Source: Folioceros fuciformis (lineage: Eukaryota; Anthocerotophyta; Anthocerotopsida; Anthocerotales). Taken from it: DNA of 64,000 nt. The notes under the pieces are model-generated. The model was not told the origin of the DNA and did no database searches. It saw only the letters and a program-made list of their open reading frames with translations. Position 1 is the first letter of the stretch. Every line of letters begins with the position of its first letter. The translations under genes and the position numbers were made by a program. The stretch lies in NCBI GenBank assembly GCA_049999805.1, contig JBNGIO010005439.1:38934-102933 (forward strand). The letters run 5' to 3'. Below are positions 32,145 to 42,900 of this stretch, one piece after another.

Positions 32145-32531
32145 GATCCAGCAGACGGGTCATGCCTGCTGTTGCATCCATAAATCACAGCGCAACGCAA
32201 GTCCTGTCCAGTCCTGTCAAGCCATTACAATCTCTGCGTTTGCACTTGAGTCAGGCAGCAACTGGCAACATACAACAGGACCAGCTGGAGGAGCCATGTT
32301 TGTTAGACCGGGCAAGCTAGTCTTGGTGGCGTTACGGGGATTCCAGACCGAGCTCCACCCCCCTCACCTCATGGAACGCGTCATTGGCGACCAAGGACGC
32401 CGCGGGGTTCAGTGCCTTTGCAAGATAACCAGCTTGTCACATAGGATGTCTGGTACGAGAGACATGTTCCAGCGAATGCTGTTTGCAGGCTCGTACTCGT
32501 CGCAGGTGTAGTAGCTGGCGAGCGCAGAATA
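32145..32531. promoter_or_regulatory. Shared promoter region of PPR-1 and PPR-2
   Basis: Only 387 bp separate the two divergent start codons, so both promoters must lie here or overlap the coding regions. No TATA box stands out. Confidence 0.55.
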
Positions 32532-35500
32532 ATGAGAGGAGCAGGGGGGGGGCTTGACTGTTGCCACACGTTCTACAAATCAGCTCGGGTGGATGCCCAG
32601 CTTGATTGTCTACATGTAGAGATGGGTCCCGGTGTCTGGAGCTTGCCGCATGATTGTGGCCCTGGAGGTTCTGCGGGATATGACAGGGGCGTGACGGCTG
32701 ACATTGTGAGCACCTTGTGTCGTGAGGGCTGTGTTGCTGAGGCTGTGGAGGCTTTGGGAGTGCTGGTGCAGACGGACCGTTGTGTTTCCAAAGCTCTTTT
32801 TCATACTGTCTTGAAGAAGTCTGTTGTGGAGAGGGATCTTGTTGTGGGTCGTCGCGTTCATGCTTACGCGGTGAAGGGGGGTTATGAGTCGGACACGTTC
32901 TTTAGCAATCACATTCTTCGAATGTATTCTTCTCATGGCAGGCTGCAGGACGCGATGGATGTGTTCACCATAGTTGCGGAACCGGATGCTTTCATGTGGT
33001 CTTCCATCATTTCTGCCCATGTGAAACACGGACAGGAGAGACAGGCTATACAGCTGTATCATCGGATGTGCAGGGCAGCTGTGAAGCCAGATGGCTACGT
33101 ATTTGTAGCAGCCCTTCAGGCTTGTGCACGAGGATCCGACTTGAAAACCGGGCAGCAGGTGCATGCTGATATCGTGGCTGCCGGAGTTGAGTCTGATTTG
33201 TTTGTTTCTAGCTGCTTGGTGGACATGTATGCCAAGTGTGGCTGCTTGGCAGAAGCACAGACTGTGTTTGACGGACTCGGTCAGAAAAATGTGGTAACTT
33301 GGAATGCAATGATGGCAGGTTATGCCCAGCAGGGCAAGGGGCTTGAGGCCCTTCGTCTGTATAGGAGTATGCAAGAGGAAGGTACCTCACTTCCCAATTG
33401 CGTCACGTTTGTGTGCCTCTTGCAGGCATGTGCGGGTTTGGGCAATTCGCTTTTGGGGATGGGGAAGGTGCTTCACTCACAAATAAGAGAACAAGGACAC
33501 GATGCTGATGTGGTCGTAGCTAACAGTTTGTTGAACATGTATGCAAAGTGTGGCAGCCTCGAGGATGCTCAGGAAGTATTCGACGGACTTGGTCAAAAAG
33601 ATGTAGTGTCGTGGAATGCCATGATAGCAGGGTATTCTCAGCAGGACATGTTCCAGGAAGCCCTTCGTTTATACACTGCTATGCAAGAAGAAGGCATCAC
33701 TGTACCGAGCTCCGTGACGTTTGTGTGCCTCCTGCACGCATGTGCAAGTGTGGGCACCCCAGTGGCATTGGAGAAAGGCAAACAGCTCCATTTGCACATC
33801 AGAGAACACGGATACGAAACTGATGCGTTTGTGGCCAACAGTCTGGTGAACATGTATGCGAAGTGTGGCAGCTTGCACGACGCGCAAATAGTGTTTGATG
33901 GTCTTGGCCGAAGGGATGTGGTCACATGGACTGTGCTAATTGCAGGATATTGTCAGGAGGGCTTGGGCCAGGAAGCCCTTAGTCTGTACAGTGTCATGCA
34001 AGAGGAAGGCATGGTTGTACCTGATTGTGTGACTTTTGTGTGCCTCCTGCAGGCATGTGCCAGTGTGGGCCCCTCAGCTCTGGAGAAGGGGACACAGCTT
34101 CATGCAGAAATTAGAAAACAAGGATACCACGCTGACGAGATTGTGGCGAACTGTCTGATACACATGTATGCAAAGTGTGGCAGCCTAGACGATGCGCAGA
34201 AAGTGTTTGACGAACTTGGTCACAAGGGTGTGGTGATGTGGAATGCTATCATAGCAGGGTATTGCCAGCAGGGCAGGAGCCATGAAGCTATTCAACTCTT
34301 CAGGGCTATGGAACATGAAGGCTTGGCCAGACCCGATTCTGTGACATTTGTGTGCCTCCTGCAGGCATGTGCGAGCGTGGGCGCGCAAGCATTGGAAATG
34401 GGAAAGCAGCTTCATAGACAAATAAGAGAAGGAGGACATCAACATGACTTGTTTGTAGCAAACAGTCTGATAAACATGTACGCCAAGTGCGGTAGCTTGC
34501 ATGATGCTCAAGGAGCGTTTGATGGACTTGATCAGAAAGATGTCGTGACATGGAATGCCATGATAGCCGGGTATTCCCAGTTGGGTATGGGCCGGGAAGC
34601 CCTTTATCTCTACAATGCAATGGAAGAAGAAGGCATCAATGCACCTGATTCAGTGACATTTGTGTGCCTCCTGCAGGCATGTACAAGCCTGGGCTCCGCT
34701 GCCCTGGAGAAAGGGAAGCAACTTCACTTACAAATCAGAGAACGAGGACACCAAGCTGATCCGTTTGTAGGGAACAGCTTGGTACACATGTATGCAAAAT
34801 GTGGCAGCTTGGGAGACGCTCAGAGTGTGTTTGACAGCCTGGGTCAAAAGGATGTGGCGACATGGACTGGGCTAATTGTAGGATATTGTGAGCAGGGAAT
34901 GGGCCAGGAAGCCCTTTGTCTTTACAGTGCTATGCAAGCAGAAGGCATTGTTGTGCCTAATTCCTTGACATTTGTGGGTCTCTTGCAGGGATGTGCAAAC
35001 GTAGCAGGTCTACATCTGGGAAGGCAGCTACATGCACAGATTGAAGAACAAGGGCTTCAAGCTGACATGTTCGTTGCAGGCAGTTTGATAAACATGTATG
35101 GTAAGTGCGGATGCATCACCGATGCACAGCAGGTGTTTGATTCATTGCCTCAGAGAGATATTGTCATCTGGAGTGCACTGATTGCAGGCTACACTTGTCA
35201 AGGAGACAGTGAAGCGGTTTTCGACCTGGTCGAGAGAATGAGAGAGGATGGCATACGGCCCGTTACCATCACATTCGTTAGTGTCCTAACAGCATGCAGT
35301 CATGCGGGTCTAGTGGACAGAGGGATGGCTTATTTTGAGGCTATGAGCACACACTACGGCATAACCCCTACCGTGGAGCACTACACATGCATTGTAGACC
35401 TCCTGGGCCGTGCAGGCAGACTGGACGATGCACTAGCTTTGATAAGGACAATGCCTATTCCGGCTGATGTTGCAGTTTGGCACACTGTGTTGGGTGCTTG

Positions 35501-35819
35501 CCGGACCTGCAGCAACATGGAGGTGGGACGCCATGCTTTTGATCAAATACTGAAGTTAGATCACAAAAATGCTGCAGCCTATGTCGTAATGTCAAGCATT
35601 TACACCAGCTTACAAATGTGGGAGAGGGCAGAGGAGATGCAGGCTAGCAGAGCAAGAATCGGGGCATGGAAGCAGGCGGGTCAGAGCTGGTGGATAGACA
35701 TGGACGGGTTGGTGCATAGTTTCGTGGTTGGGGAGCAGAAATTCTCGCCCCAAGATTCAAGGGGCCAATCCAACGACAGCTACATATCGTCGGGCCTGGG
35801 GTTCACAGATCCACTCTAG
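32532..35819 (+). CDS. Giant PLS-class PPR protein 2 (E-type)
   Basis: 1,095 residues, intronless, the shortest of the six, with 8 S motifs. The leader MRGAGGGLDCCHTFYKSARVDAQ is short and not a convincing targeting peptide. The module from RVHAYAVKGGYESDTF onward aligns with the other copies, and the tail runs E1, E2 and SWWIDMDGLVHSFVVG. It then adds about 30 unrelated residues (EQKFSPQDSRGQ...) that look like read-through into non-PPR sequence. Code reading from the first S motif: U, then G-A, C-U, ?-U, G-?, U-U, U-U, A-?. The many U positions (N at 5, D at last) are the clearest. Head-to-head with PPR-1. Confidence 0.91.
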   Translation: MRGAGGGLDCCHTFYKSARVDAQLDCLHVEMGPGVWSLPHDCGPGGSAGYDRGVTADIVSTLCREGCVAEAVEALGVLVQTDRCVSKALFHTVLKKSVVERDLVVGRRVHAYAVKGGYESDTFFSNHILRMYSSHGRLQDAMDVFTIVAEPDAFMWSSIISAHVKHGQERQAIQLYHRMCRAAVKPDGYVFVAALQACARGSDLKTGQQVHADIVAAGVESDLFVSSCLVDMYAKCGCLAEAQTVFDGLGQKNVVTWNAMMAGYAQQGKGLEALRLYRSMQEEGTSLPNCVTFVCLLQACAGLGNSLLGMGKVLHSQIREQGHDADVVVANSLLNMYAKCGSLEDAQEVFDGLGQKDVVSWNAMIAGYSQQDMFQEALRLYTAMQEEGITVPSSVTFVCLLHACASVGTPVALEKGKQLHLHIREHGYETDAFVANSLVNMYAKCGSLHDAQIVFDGLGRRDVVTWTVLIAGYCQEGLGQEALSLYSVMQEEGMVVPDCVTFVCLLQACASVGPSALEKGTQLHAEIRKQGYHADEIVANCLIHMYAKCGSLDDAQKVFDELGHKGVVMWNAIIAGYCQQGRSHEAIQLFRAMEHEGLARPDSVTFVCLLQACASVGAQALEMGKQLHRQIREGGHQHDLFVANSLINMYAKCGSLHDAQGAFDGLDQKDVVTWNAMIAGYSQLGMGREALYLYNAMEEEGINAPDSVTFVCLLQACTSLGSAALEKGKQLHLQIRERGHQADPFVGNSLVHMYAKCGSLGDAQSVFDSLGQKDVATWTGLIVGYCEQGMGQEALCLYSAMQAEGIVVPNSLTFVGLLQGCANVAGLHLGRQLHAQIEEQGLQADMFVAGSLINMYGKCGCITDAQQVFDSLPQRDIVIWSALIAGYTCQGDSEAVFDLVERMREDGIRPVTITFVSVLTACSHAGLVDRGMAYFEAMSTHYGITPTVEHYTCIVDLLGRAGRLDDALALIRTMPIPADVAVWHTVLGACRTCSNMEVGRHAFDQILKLDHKNAAAYVVMSSIYTSLQMWERAEEMQASRARIGAWKQAGQSWWIDMDGLVHSFVVGEQKFSPQDSRGQSNDSYISSGLGFTDPL

Positions 35820-36432
35820 TAATGCATGCCAGGTGCCACGGCACATGCAAAGTGTCGAATTGAGACAACGTAATGGATCTAAGGTAGCAACAATTGTTAT
35901 CTAAGATACTGACTTGATGAACTGGCAGGGAGGTATCGTCGAAGATGATCTGAGGAGTTGGTCAAGTTTATCTGCGTACAGTTGGGTGAATGTTTAGCTC
36001 GCTGAATCGGTAATCTGTGGGAAGACAACCCTAAACCCTAAATAAACCCTTCAGCCTCAACTTTTACAGAACCCGTATACCCCATGTTCCGGAGAGACTA
36101 TTGAAGACACCCTTTCAAGTAGTCGTCGCCACCTATCCAATAACGTGTTCGTTGGGAGGAGAGAAGGTTAGCATCCCCCTCGATAAGGACGGGAAAGGTC
36201 TTCGGACCTTCAAAGAAAAGGTTAAGGCTCTCCACCTTCGGGTGGATCTCAACCAAATTTTTTTTTGTCCTTTTCGTGGGACAAAAGTGGCGAGGCGGTG
36301 CTTTTGAAAGTTGCTCGTACTCACAACAACGTGACTGACGGCTCGACGCCGTTTAGAACCGTCTGCATTCGGGTCGCTTGTCAGGTGTATCTTACTTGAG
36401 CGTGACTGCGGGTGTCGGAGCGTGCGCAAAAG
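35820..36432. promoter_or_regulatory. Intergenic with telomere-like motif
   Basis: Region between the PPR-2 stop and the acyl-CoA ligase-like start. At 36027-36050 AACCCTAAACCCTAAATAAACCCT is a short interstitial telomere-type or double telo-box motif, about 400 nt upstream of the ligase-like ATG, in position for a promoter element. Confidence 0.5.
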
Positions 36433-38765
36433 ATGATGACCAAAGTTCTCTGGAACAGTCCACGACTCTACAGAGTATGTGGACAAGTACAGTGTGCTCT
36501 CACTTCGCGCAGATCATCCATGGGGACGGCGTCTGCACCTGCAACTCGCTTCGATAAGCTTAGGCGTGTTTTCTGCAACAATCTTCCATCAGTGACGCTG
36601 CCGAAGCAGCGTCCCCTGGGGCTTACGGAGTACATTTTCTTGAGGAATGCCGACAAGCTATCGAGCGAGAAAATGGCGTTGGTGGATGCAGTCACCGGGG
36701 ATCAGGTTACGTATGGGGAGCTTAAAGAGCGGGTTGCTGCACTAGCAGGGGGACTGACGGACCTTGGAATCACTAAAGGCAGCTTTGTATTGCTTCTGTC
36801 TCCGAACAGTATTGAGCTTGTTGTGATCGTCCTCGCCAGTTTAGCGCTTGGTGCTGTGGTCCTGACTGCAAATTATACCTATCCGGGTGAAGAGCTGGAG
36901 AAGCAGTTCTCGGATGTCGATATCAGCTTGCTTTTCAGTACCGTGGAGATTGTCAGCAGGCTGAGATCTGGATCTGTTTTCCTTTCCTCCTTGAAGACAG
37001 TGTTGATCGATCGAGAGGAAGGAACTCGATCGCATGCAGATCTCTTGTTGTCTGATTTGTTTGCCTCCCGACGGGTGCCAGTGCGGCCGGTGCCGGTGCC
37101 AGAGGTGACTCAGGATGATCCTGCGCTGGTGATGTTCTCGTCTGGTCCGATGGGACTGAGTAAACGAGTTGTCTTCACGCACCGCAACCTTATTGCTTGT
37201 GTGACTGCGTATTGCGATAATCCATTGAGTGAAGATTCGAGCGATGATGTGGAGATCTGCGTGATTCCTCAGTTTCAGCTCTACGGCCTTGTGGTGCTCA
37301 CCTTCACGTGCCTACTGAGGAGAAATACAGTGGTGATTCTTCCCAAGTACACTAATGGAGGGGAGCTTCTGGAGGTTGTCCACAAGTATCATGTCACGAT
37401 TTTGGATGCCTCGCCTGGGATTCTGATGCAGATCATGAACAAGAACGGAGCAATATTCAGAGCGCACGAGTCGGAACTGGGATGTTTGAAGAAGATGAGG
37501 ACCGCCGGTGTACCAATGGATCGAGACATCATCATGAAATGGGTTCAGTTCGCACCTCAACTGAAAGTGTTGCCGGTACAGCCGAAGTATCTGAGTTTGG
37601 GTGCCGGAAAATTGCCGGCATGAGAAAATCTCCTTCTGATACGTGCACGAAATGCTAACTTACGAATGTCTTGTACAGGGTTATGGCCGCTGTGCTGAGA
37701 CGACAGCAATGGGTGCAACATTTCCTGCGTCAGACTACGATCCTGCGAAGAACTTCCATGCAGGAACCGCAGGCACTTTGACTATGAACACGCAAGGAAA
37801 AATTTTGCAGCAGACTTCATACCAGTTTCTGCCGACTTCAATGCTGGGGGAGCTGTACCTACGTAACACTGATGCAATGGCAGGTAATGGGGGCCTTAAT
37901 CCTTCAATTCATGTCTCTTGCTGTTACTAGCGACTAGCAGTACTGTTTCTCATTGTTGTAGGATCATTGTGACCGTTGGCCCCATTGGAGAACGTGCTAA
38001 CACGACGCTGAACGTAGCTTATTTCAAGGATCCGGTAGCAACTGCGAAGGCTGTAGACGAGGAAGGTTGGTTCAACACAAGAGATATCGCGTGGTTCAGC
38101 GAGCAAGGTTACGTTTATGTCAGAGAGATCAACTCTGACAAACACTCCAAGGTACCATGGTCGTCGTGTTGCAGTAGATTTGATGAGTAGTCCTGTAGCA
38201 CCTTTTCACAGCCAGCCTTCATTGCTTCCAGTTCACAGCTGCTTCGATGCAGCTTGAAGAAGTGTTACGGAAACATCCGAAAATCCAGAACGCTGTTGTG
38301 ATATTGTAAGTGCTGTCAGAGACTTGCCCAACGTCCTTCAGCTGCCTTTCTGAGGAAGTTTCAACTTCACGAGACCTCAAGGCATCGCTCCGTCTGCAGT
38401 TACAGTAATGAGATCGAAGTCGAGATATACCCAATAGCATTTGTACAAAATTTGCCCGGCGTTCTACTGAATGAAATGGATGTGAGGAAGCACATTGACG
38501 ACACAGTAAGTCAGGTAAGTATTGAGTAGCCGTGCAAAACGATGACGCTCATGCATTGTAGCCACTAACCCACTAACCCACGCTGGTTGCATCTGATTAC
38601 GCGTGACAGATGCACAAGGACACATTCCGGACGGTCTATAAGGTCGAGTTCCTTGACCACATCCCCCAGCTGCCTCGCGGATTGAAGTTGCAACAAGTTC
38701 TCTTCAAGCTGGCACGACCTGATGGTTCAGAGGTGGGTCATCCAACGCCCATTTCCTGCCTTTAA
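36433..38765 (+). CDS. 4CL-like acyl-CoA ligase with altered catalytic motifs
   Basis: Six exons join in frame: 36433-37575, 37679-37883, 38018-38151, 38232-38305, 38400-38514 (or from 38406) and 38610-38765, about 608 residues. The order follows 4-coumarate:CoA ligase-like ANL enzymes: DAVTGDQVTYGEL, LLLSPNSIELVV, ANYTYPGEELEKQ, and so on. Key motifs are changed: the P-loop SSGTTGLPKG reads SSGPMGLSKR, the PLFHIFG histidine is Gln (PQFQLYG), GYGMTE reads GYGRCAE, TGDI reads TRDI, and the C-terminal catalytic lysine of SGKILR is Leu (RGLKLQ). The start is ATG 36433 (MMTKVLW). Open exons with eroded active-site motifs suggest either a pseudoenzyme or an early pseudogene. It separates PPR-2 from PPR-3. 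Confidence 0.78.
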
Positions 38766-39149
38766 CGTTCAGACACCAGCAATGCGTGCGACGGGTTGCG
38801 TGCAACGGTGAAAGGGTGGTAGAAGGCAGCACCAACTGGCTGCTGAATTATGTATCTTAGCACATTTGCACTGATGAATTCGCCGGAGCTCCAGAGACGT
38901 AGAAGCTGTTAGGATCGTGGTACGTGATATCCTGAACTGCCTAGGACCGGCTATGGCTTTTCATCTTCGAGAATTCCCGAACATGGAGTCAACAAGTTGC
39001 AAATTTGACTACCCTTTAAGGATCAAGTTTCCTCCGTCCCGGGTCGGTGGCACACTGGTTACAAACAGCGTAGGCTACTCTCAAACCGTCAGATTTCACC
39101 GTCGTTTGTACTATAACGGACGTCTCGTTCTTTCAGGATTTGGCTGCCT
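38766..39149. other. Intergenic
   Basis: Downstream of the ligase-like gene. A further 3' exon is possible if the donor at 38733 is used, but I could not identify one. Confidence 0.35.
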
Positions 39150-39903
39150 AGAAGCCCCAACGGAACCGAAGTCTATGCACCTGCCCGTCCATGTTGGTCC
39201 ACCAGCTCTGACCCGTCTGCTTTGATTCCATGAATCTTTTCCTCCTGCCAGGGCCTGCTCCAACATTTGGGCCCGGCGTAAATGTTTGACATCGACACAT
39301 CGCTTGCTTGCGTCGTCTCGTTTGTCCACCTCACACTGCATGGACGGAAGCGTGGCATCCTACCTAGGCCTCCGTGTTAATCCACTTTCGTTCGACAAGC
39401 ACCCAACAAATTGCGGCATCCCACGTTGCCACGGCTTCGTCATCAAGAGCGTCAAAAGCATCCTGAAGACTCCTCACGCTCCCGCACTTGGCATGCATGT
39501 GTGCAAATGCCTACCAGATTCCAGGCCACACACATATCCGTTTCATGTCCTTTCTTGTGTAATTCGAGCGTGAACTTGTTTCCCCTTGACGCTCGGTCGC
39601 CATGGCCAAGTACACGCCTGCAAGAAGTGACACACACGTCACTCTATCGGGCCCAGCTCACCTCAGCCTTTCTTCTTGAACAGCACGTAAGATAAGGAGG
39701 GCATCCTGGCCCAAGCCGCGGTGATAGTATCATGCATACCCTGCTACCGTGGCTTTCCGTGTCACCATATGTTTTATGTGGCCCTAGTCCCAGAAGCTAG
39801 TCGTCGTCCAAGGTTCCGCACTTTGCACACGTATCTCCAGCAAAACTGTTTGCTACAAGTACGTACGCTTCATGGCTTTGTTCTCTCACTTGTGAGCGTG
39901 TAG
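39150..39903 (-). pseudogene. Decayed PPR gene remnant next to PPR-3
   Basis: Minus-strand remnants of a PPR tail: the SWWTDMDG-like segment (about 39,180-39,220), MSNIYAGPKCW (about 39,270-39,290), then broken S, L and P motif pieces up to about 39,895. It has many frameshifts and an internal deletion. It sits directly downstream of the PPR-3 stop in the same orientation, as expected for a decayed tandem copy. Confidence 0.8.
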
Positions 39904-42900
39904 CTACTTAACCACAAAACTATGCACCAGTCCGTCCAAGTCTGTCCACCAGCTCTGACCCGGTTGCTTCTCTGCCCCGTCCCTTTTTCTTCTCGCCTGC
40001 AACTCCTGTGCCTGCTCCCACATCTGGGCAGCCGTGTAGATGTTGGACATCAGCACATAAGCTGCAGCGTTTTCCTTGTCTAGCTTCACTGCTTGGTCGA
40101 AAGCATGTTGTCCCACCTCCACGCTACTCCACTTTTGACAAGCACCTAGCAGAGTGTGCCAAACTGCAGCATCAGGGACGACTGGCATAGTCTTCACCAA
40201 AGCTAGTGCTTCGTCCAGATGACCTGCACGCCCCAGAAGATCCACCATGCATGTGTAGTGCTGCAGCGTGGGGTTGATGGCGTGGTCCTTGCTCATAGCA
40301 TCGAAGTACTGTCGCCCCTTGCTCACCAGACCCGTGTGGCTACACACTGTTAGTAAACCAAGGAAGGTGATGCCGTCTGGCTGAATGCCATCCTTTCTCA
40401 TTCTGCGGACCAAGGTAAAGACCTCTTCACTGTCGCCCTGATGGCTGTACCCTGCAATGAACGCATTCCAGGCCACAAGGCTTTTTTCAGGCATAGCGTC
40501 AAACACCTTCTGTGCATCAAGCATGCTTCCACACTTTCCATACATGTTTATCAAAGCGGAGGCTACAAACACGTCCTCGGATGGAAGATCTTGTTCCACC
40601 ATCTGTGCATGTAGCCGTCTTCCCAGATGCAAAGCTGCCACGTTTGCACAAGCCTGGACAAGGCACGTGAGAGTCAGGGAGTCGGAGACGGCCATGCCAT
40701 CGTCTTGCATAGCACTGTAAAGACGAAGGGCTTCCTGGTCCATGCCCTCCTGGGCATATGCGGCAACTAGAGCACTCAGTGTGGCAACACCTTTTTGAGC
40801 AAGGCCATCCAGCGAACTCTCGGCATCCTGCAAGCTGCCACACTTTGCATACATTTTCACTAAACTGCTAGCTACAAAATCATCAACTTCATACCCTCCT
40901 TCTCTGATCTTTGCATGGAGCTGCTTTCCCTTCTCTAGAGCTGGGGTGCCCACCATTGCACATGCGTGTAGGGCGCACATGAATGTCACAAGATTTGGTA
41001 CAGTTAAGGCCTCTTTTTGCATAGCAGCATACACACCAAGAGCTTCCTGGCCCATGCCCTGCTGAGAATATCCTGATATCATAGCATTCCACGACACTAC
41101 ATCTTTATTCCCGAGTTCATCAAACACACTCTGCGCATCGTCTAGGCTGGCACACTTTGCGTACATGTCAATCAAACTGCTGGCTACAAACGCGTCCTCA
41201 ACATATCCCCGCTCTTTGATTTGCTCATGAAGCTCCTTTCCCATCTTCAAAGCTGGGATGCCCACAGTTGCACATGCATGCAGGAGGCGAGAAAATGTCA
41301 CAGCATTGGGTTCAACAACGCCCTTTTCTTGCATAGAACCGTACAGACACAGGGCTTCTTGGGCCCTACCCAATTGCGAATAACCTGCTATCATGGCATT
41401 CCACGTCTCAACATTTTTGTGCGCCAGACCGTCGAATACCTTCCGAGAGTCTTCCAAGCTTCCACACTTTGCATACATGTTGACTAAGCTGCTAGCTACC
41501 ATCACATCCTCTTCATGGCCTCCTTCTCTTAACTTCCCGTGAAGCTGCTTGCCCATCTCCATAGCTTGGGTGCCCAAACTCGCGCATGCCTGTAGGAGGC
41601 ACACAAACGACATGGAATTGGGTATAGCTTTGCCGTCTTCTTGCATAGCCGAGTAGAGGCGAAGGGCCTCCTGGCCCATGCCCTGCTTGGAATACCCTGA
41701 AATTAGAGCAGTACGAGTCACAACATCTCGTTGACCAAGTCTGTCAAACGCTTTCTGTGCATCCTCCAAGCTGCCACATTTTCCATACATGTCTACCAAG
41801 CTGCTGGCTACAAACGCATCAGCTTGGTATCCTTGTTCACTAAATTGCGTATGAAGATGCATCCCCATTTCCAACGCTGGGGGGCCCACACTCGCACATG
41901 CCTGCAAGAGGCACCCATATGTCACAGAATTGGGTACAGCCAAGCCTTCTTGGTGCATAGCCCTGTAAAGATGAAGGGCTTCATGGCCCATGCCTTGCTG
42001 GGCATACGCCGCGATTAAAGCAGTCCATGTGACCACATCTCTCTCAACCAGCGCATCAAACACTCTTTGGGCATCTTCCAAACTGCCACACTTTGCATAC
42101 ATGTTCACCAAACCGCTGCCCACAAACAGATCAGCTTGGTATCCCCGGTCGATAATTTGGGCATGAAGCTGCTTTCCCCTCTCCAAAGCTGCAGTGCCCA
42201 CACTTGCACACGCCTGCAGGAGGCATGCAAACGTCTCGGAATTGGGTACAGCCATACCTTCTTCCTGCATAACACGGTAGAGATGAAGGGCTTCCTGCCC
42301 CCTGCCCTGTTGGGAGTACCCTGCAAGTAGAGTAGTCCATGTCACCACATCCTTTTCTCCGAGTCCATCAAACACAATCTTGGCATCATCTAGGCTGCCA
42401 CACTTTGCATACATGTTCACCAAACTGTTGGCAACAAACACATCCGCTTCTAATCCTCGGTCTCTGATTTGAGCATGCAATTTGGTCCCCATCTCCAAAG
42501 ATGGAATACCTTCAGATGCACATGCCTGAAGAAGGCACACAAATGTCACAGAATTGGGCACGCTGATGCCTTCTTCTTCCATCATACTGTAGACACGTAG
42601 GGCTTCCCGGCCCATACCCTGCTGGGAACACCCTGCTATCATGGAATTCCACGTCACCACATCCTTCTCCGGAAGTCCTTCAAACACTCTTTGTGCATCT
42701 TTCAAGCTCCCACACTTGGCATACATGTTGAGTAGACTGCCGGCAACAAACTTGTCAAACCTGTGTACTCGTTCTTCAATTTGTGTATGAAGGTGCTTCC
42801 CCATCTCCAAAGCTGAGCTGCCTACACTAGCACATGCGTGCAGGAGGCACACAAATGTCACAGAGTTGGGTACACTAATGGCTTCTTCTTGCATAGCCCT

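Noticed and set aside
36027-36050. Telomere-type repeats as a sign of a chromosome end or fusion
   Set aside because: Only two to three units are present; this size is typical of promoter telo-boxes in plants.
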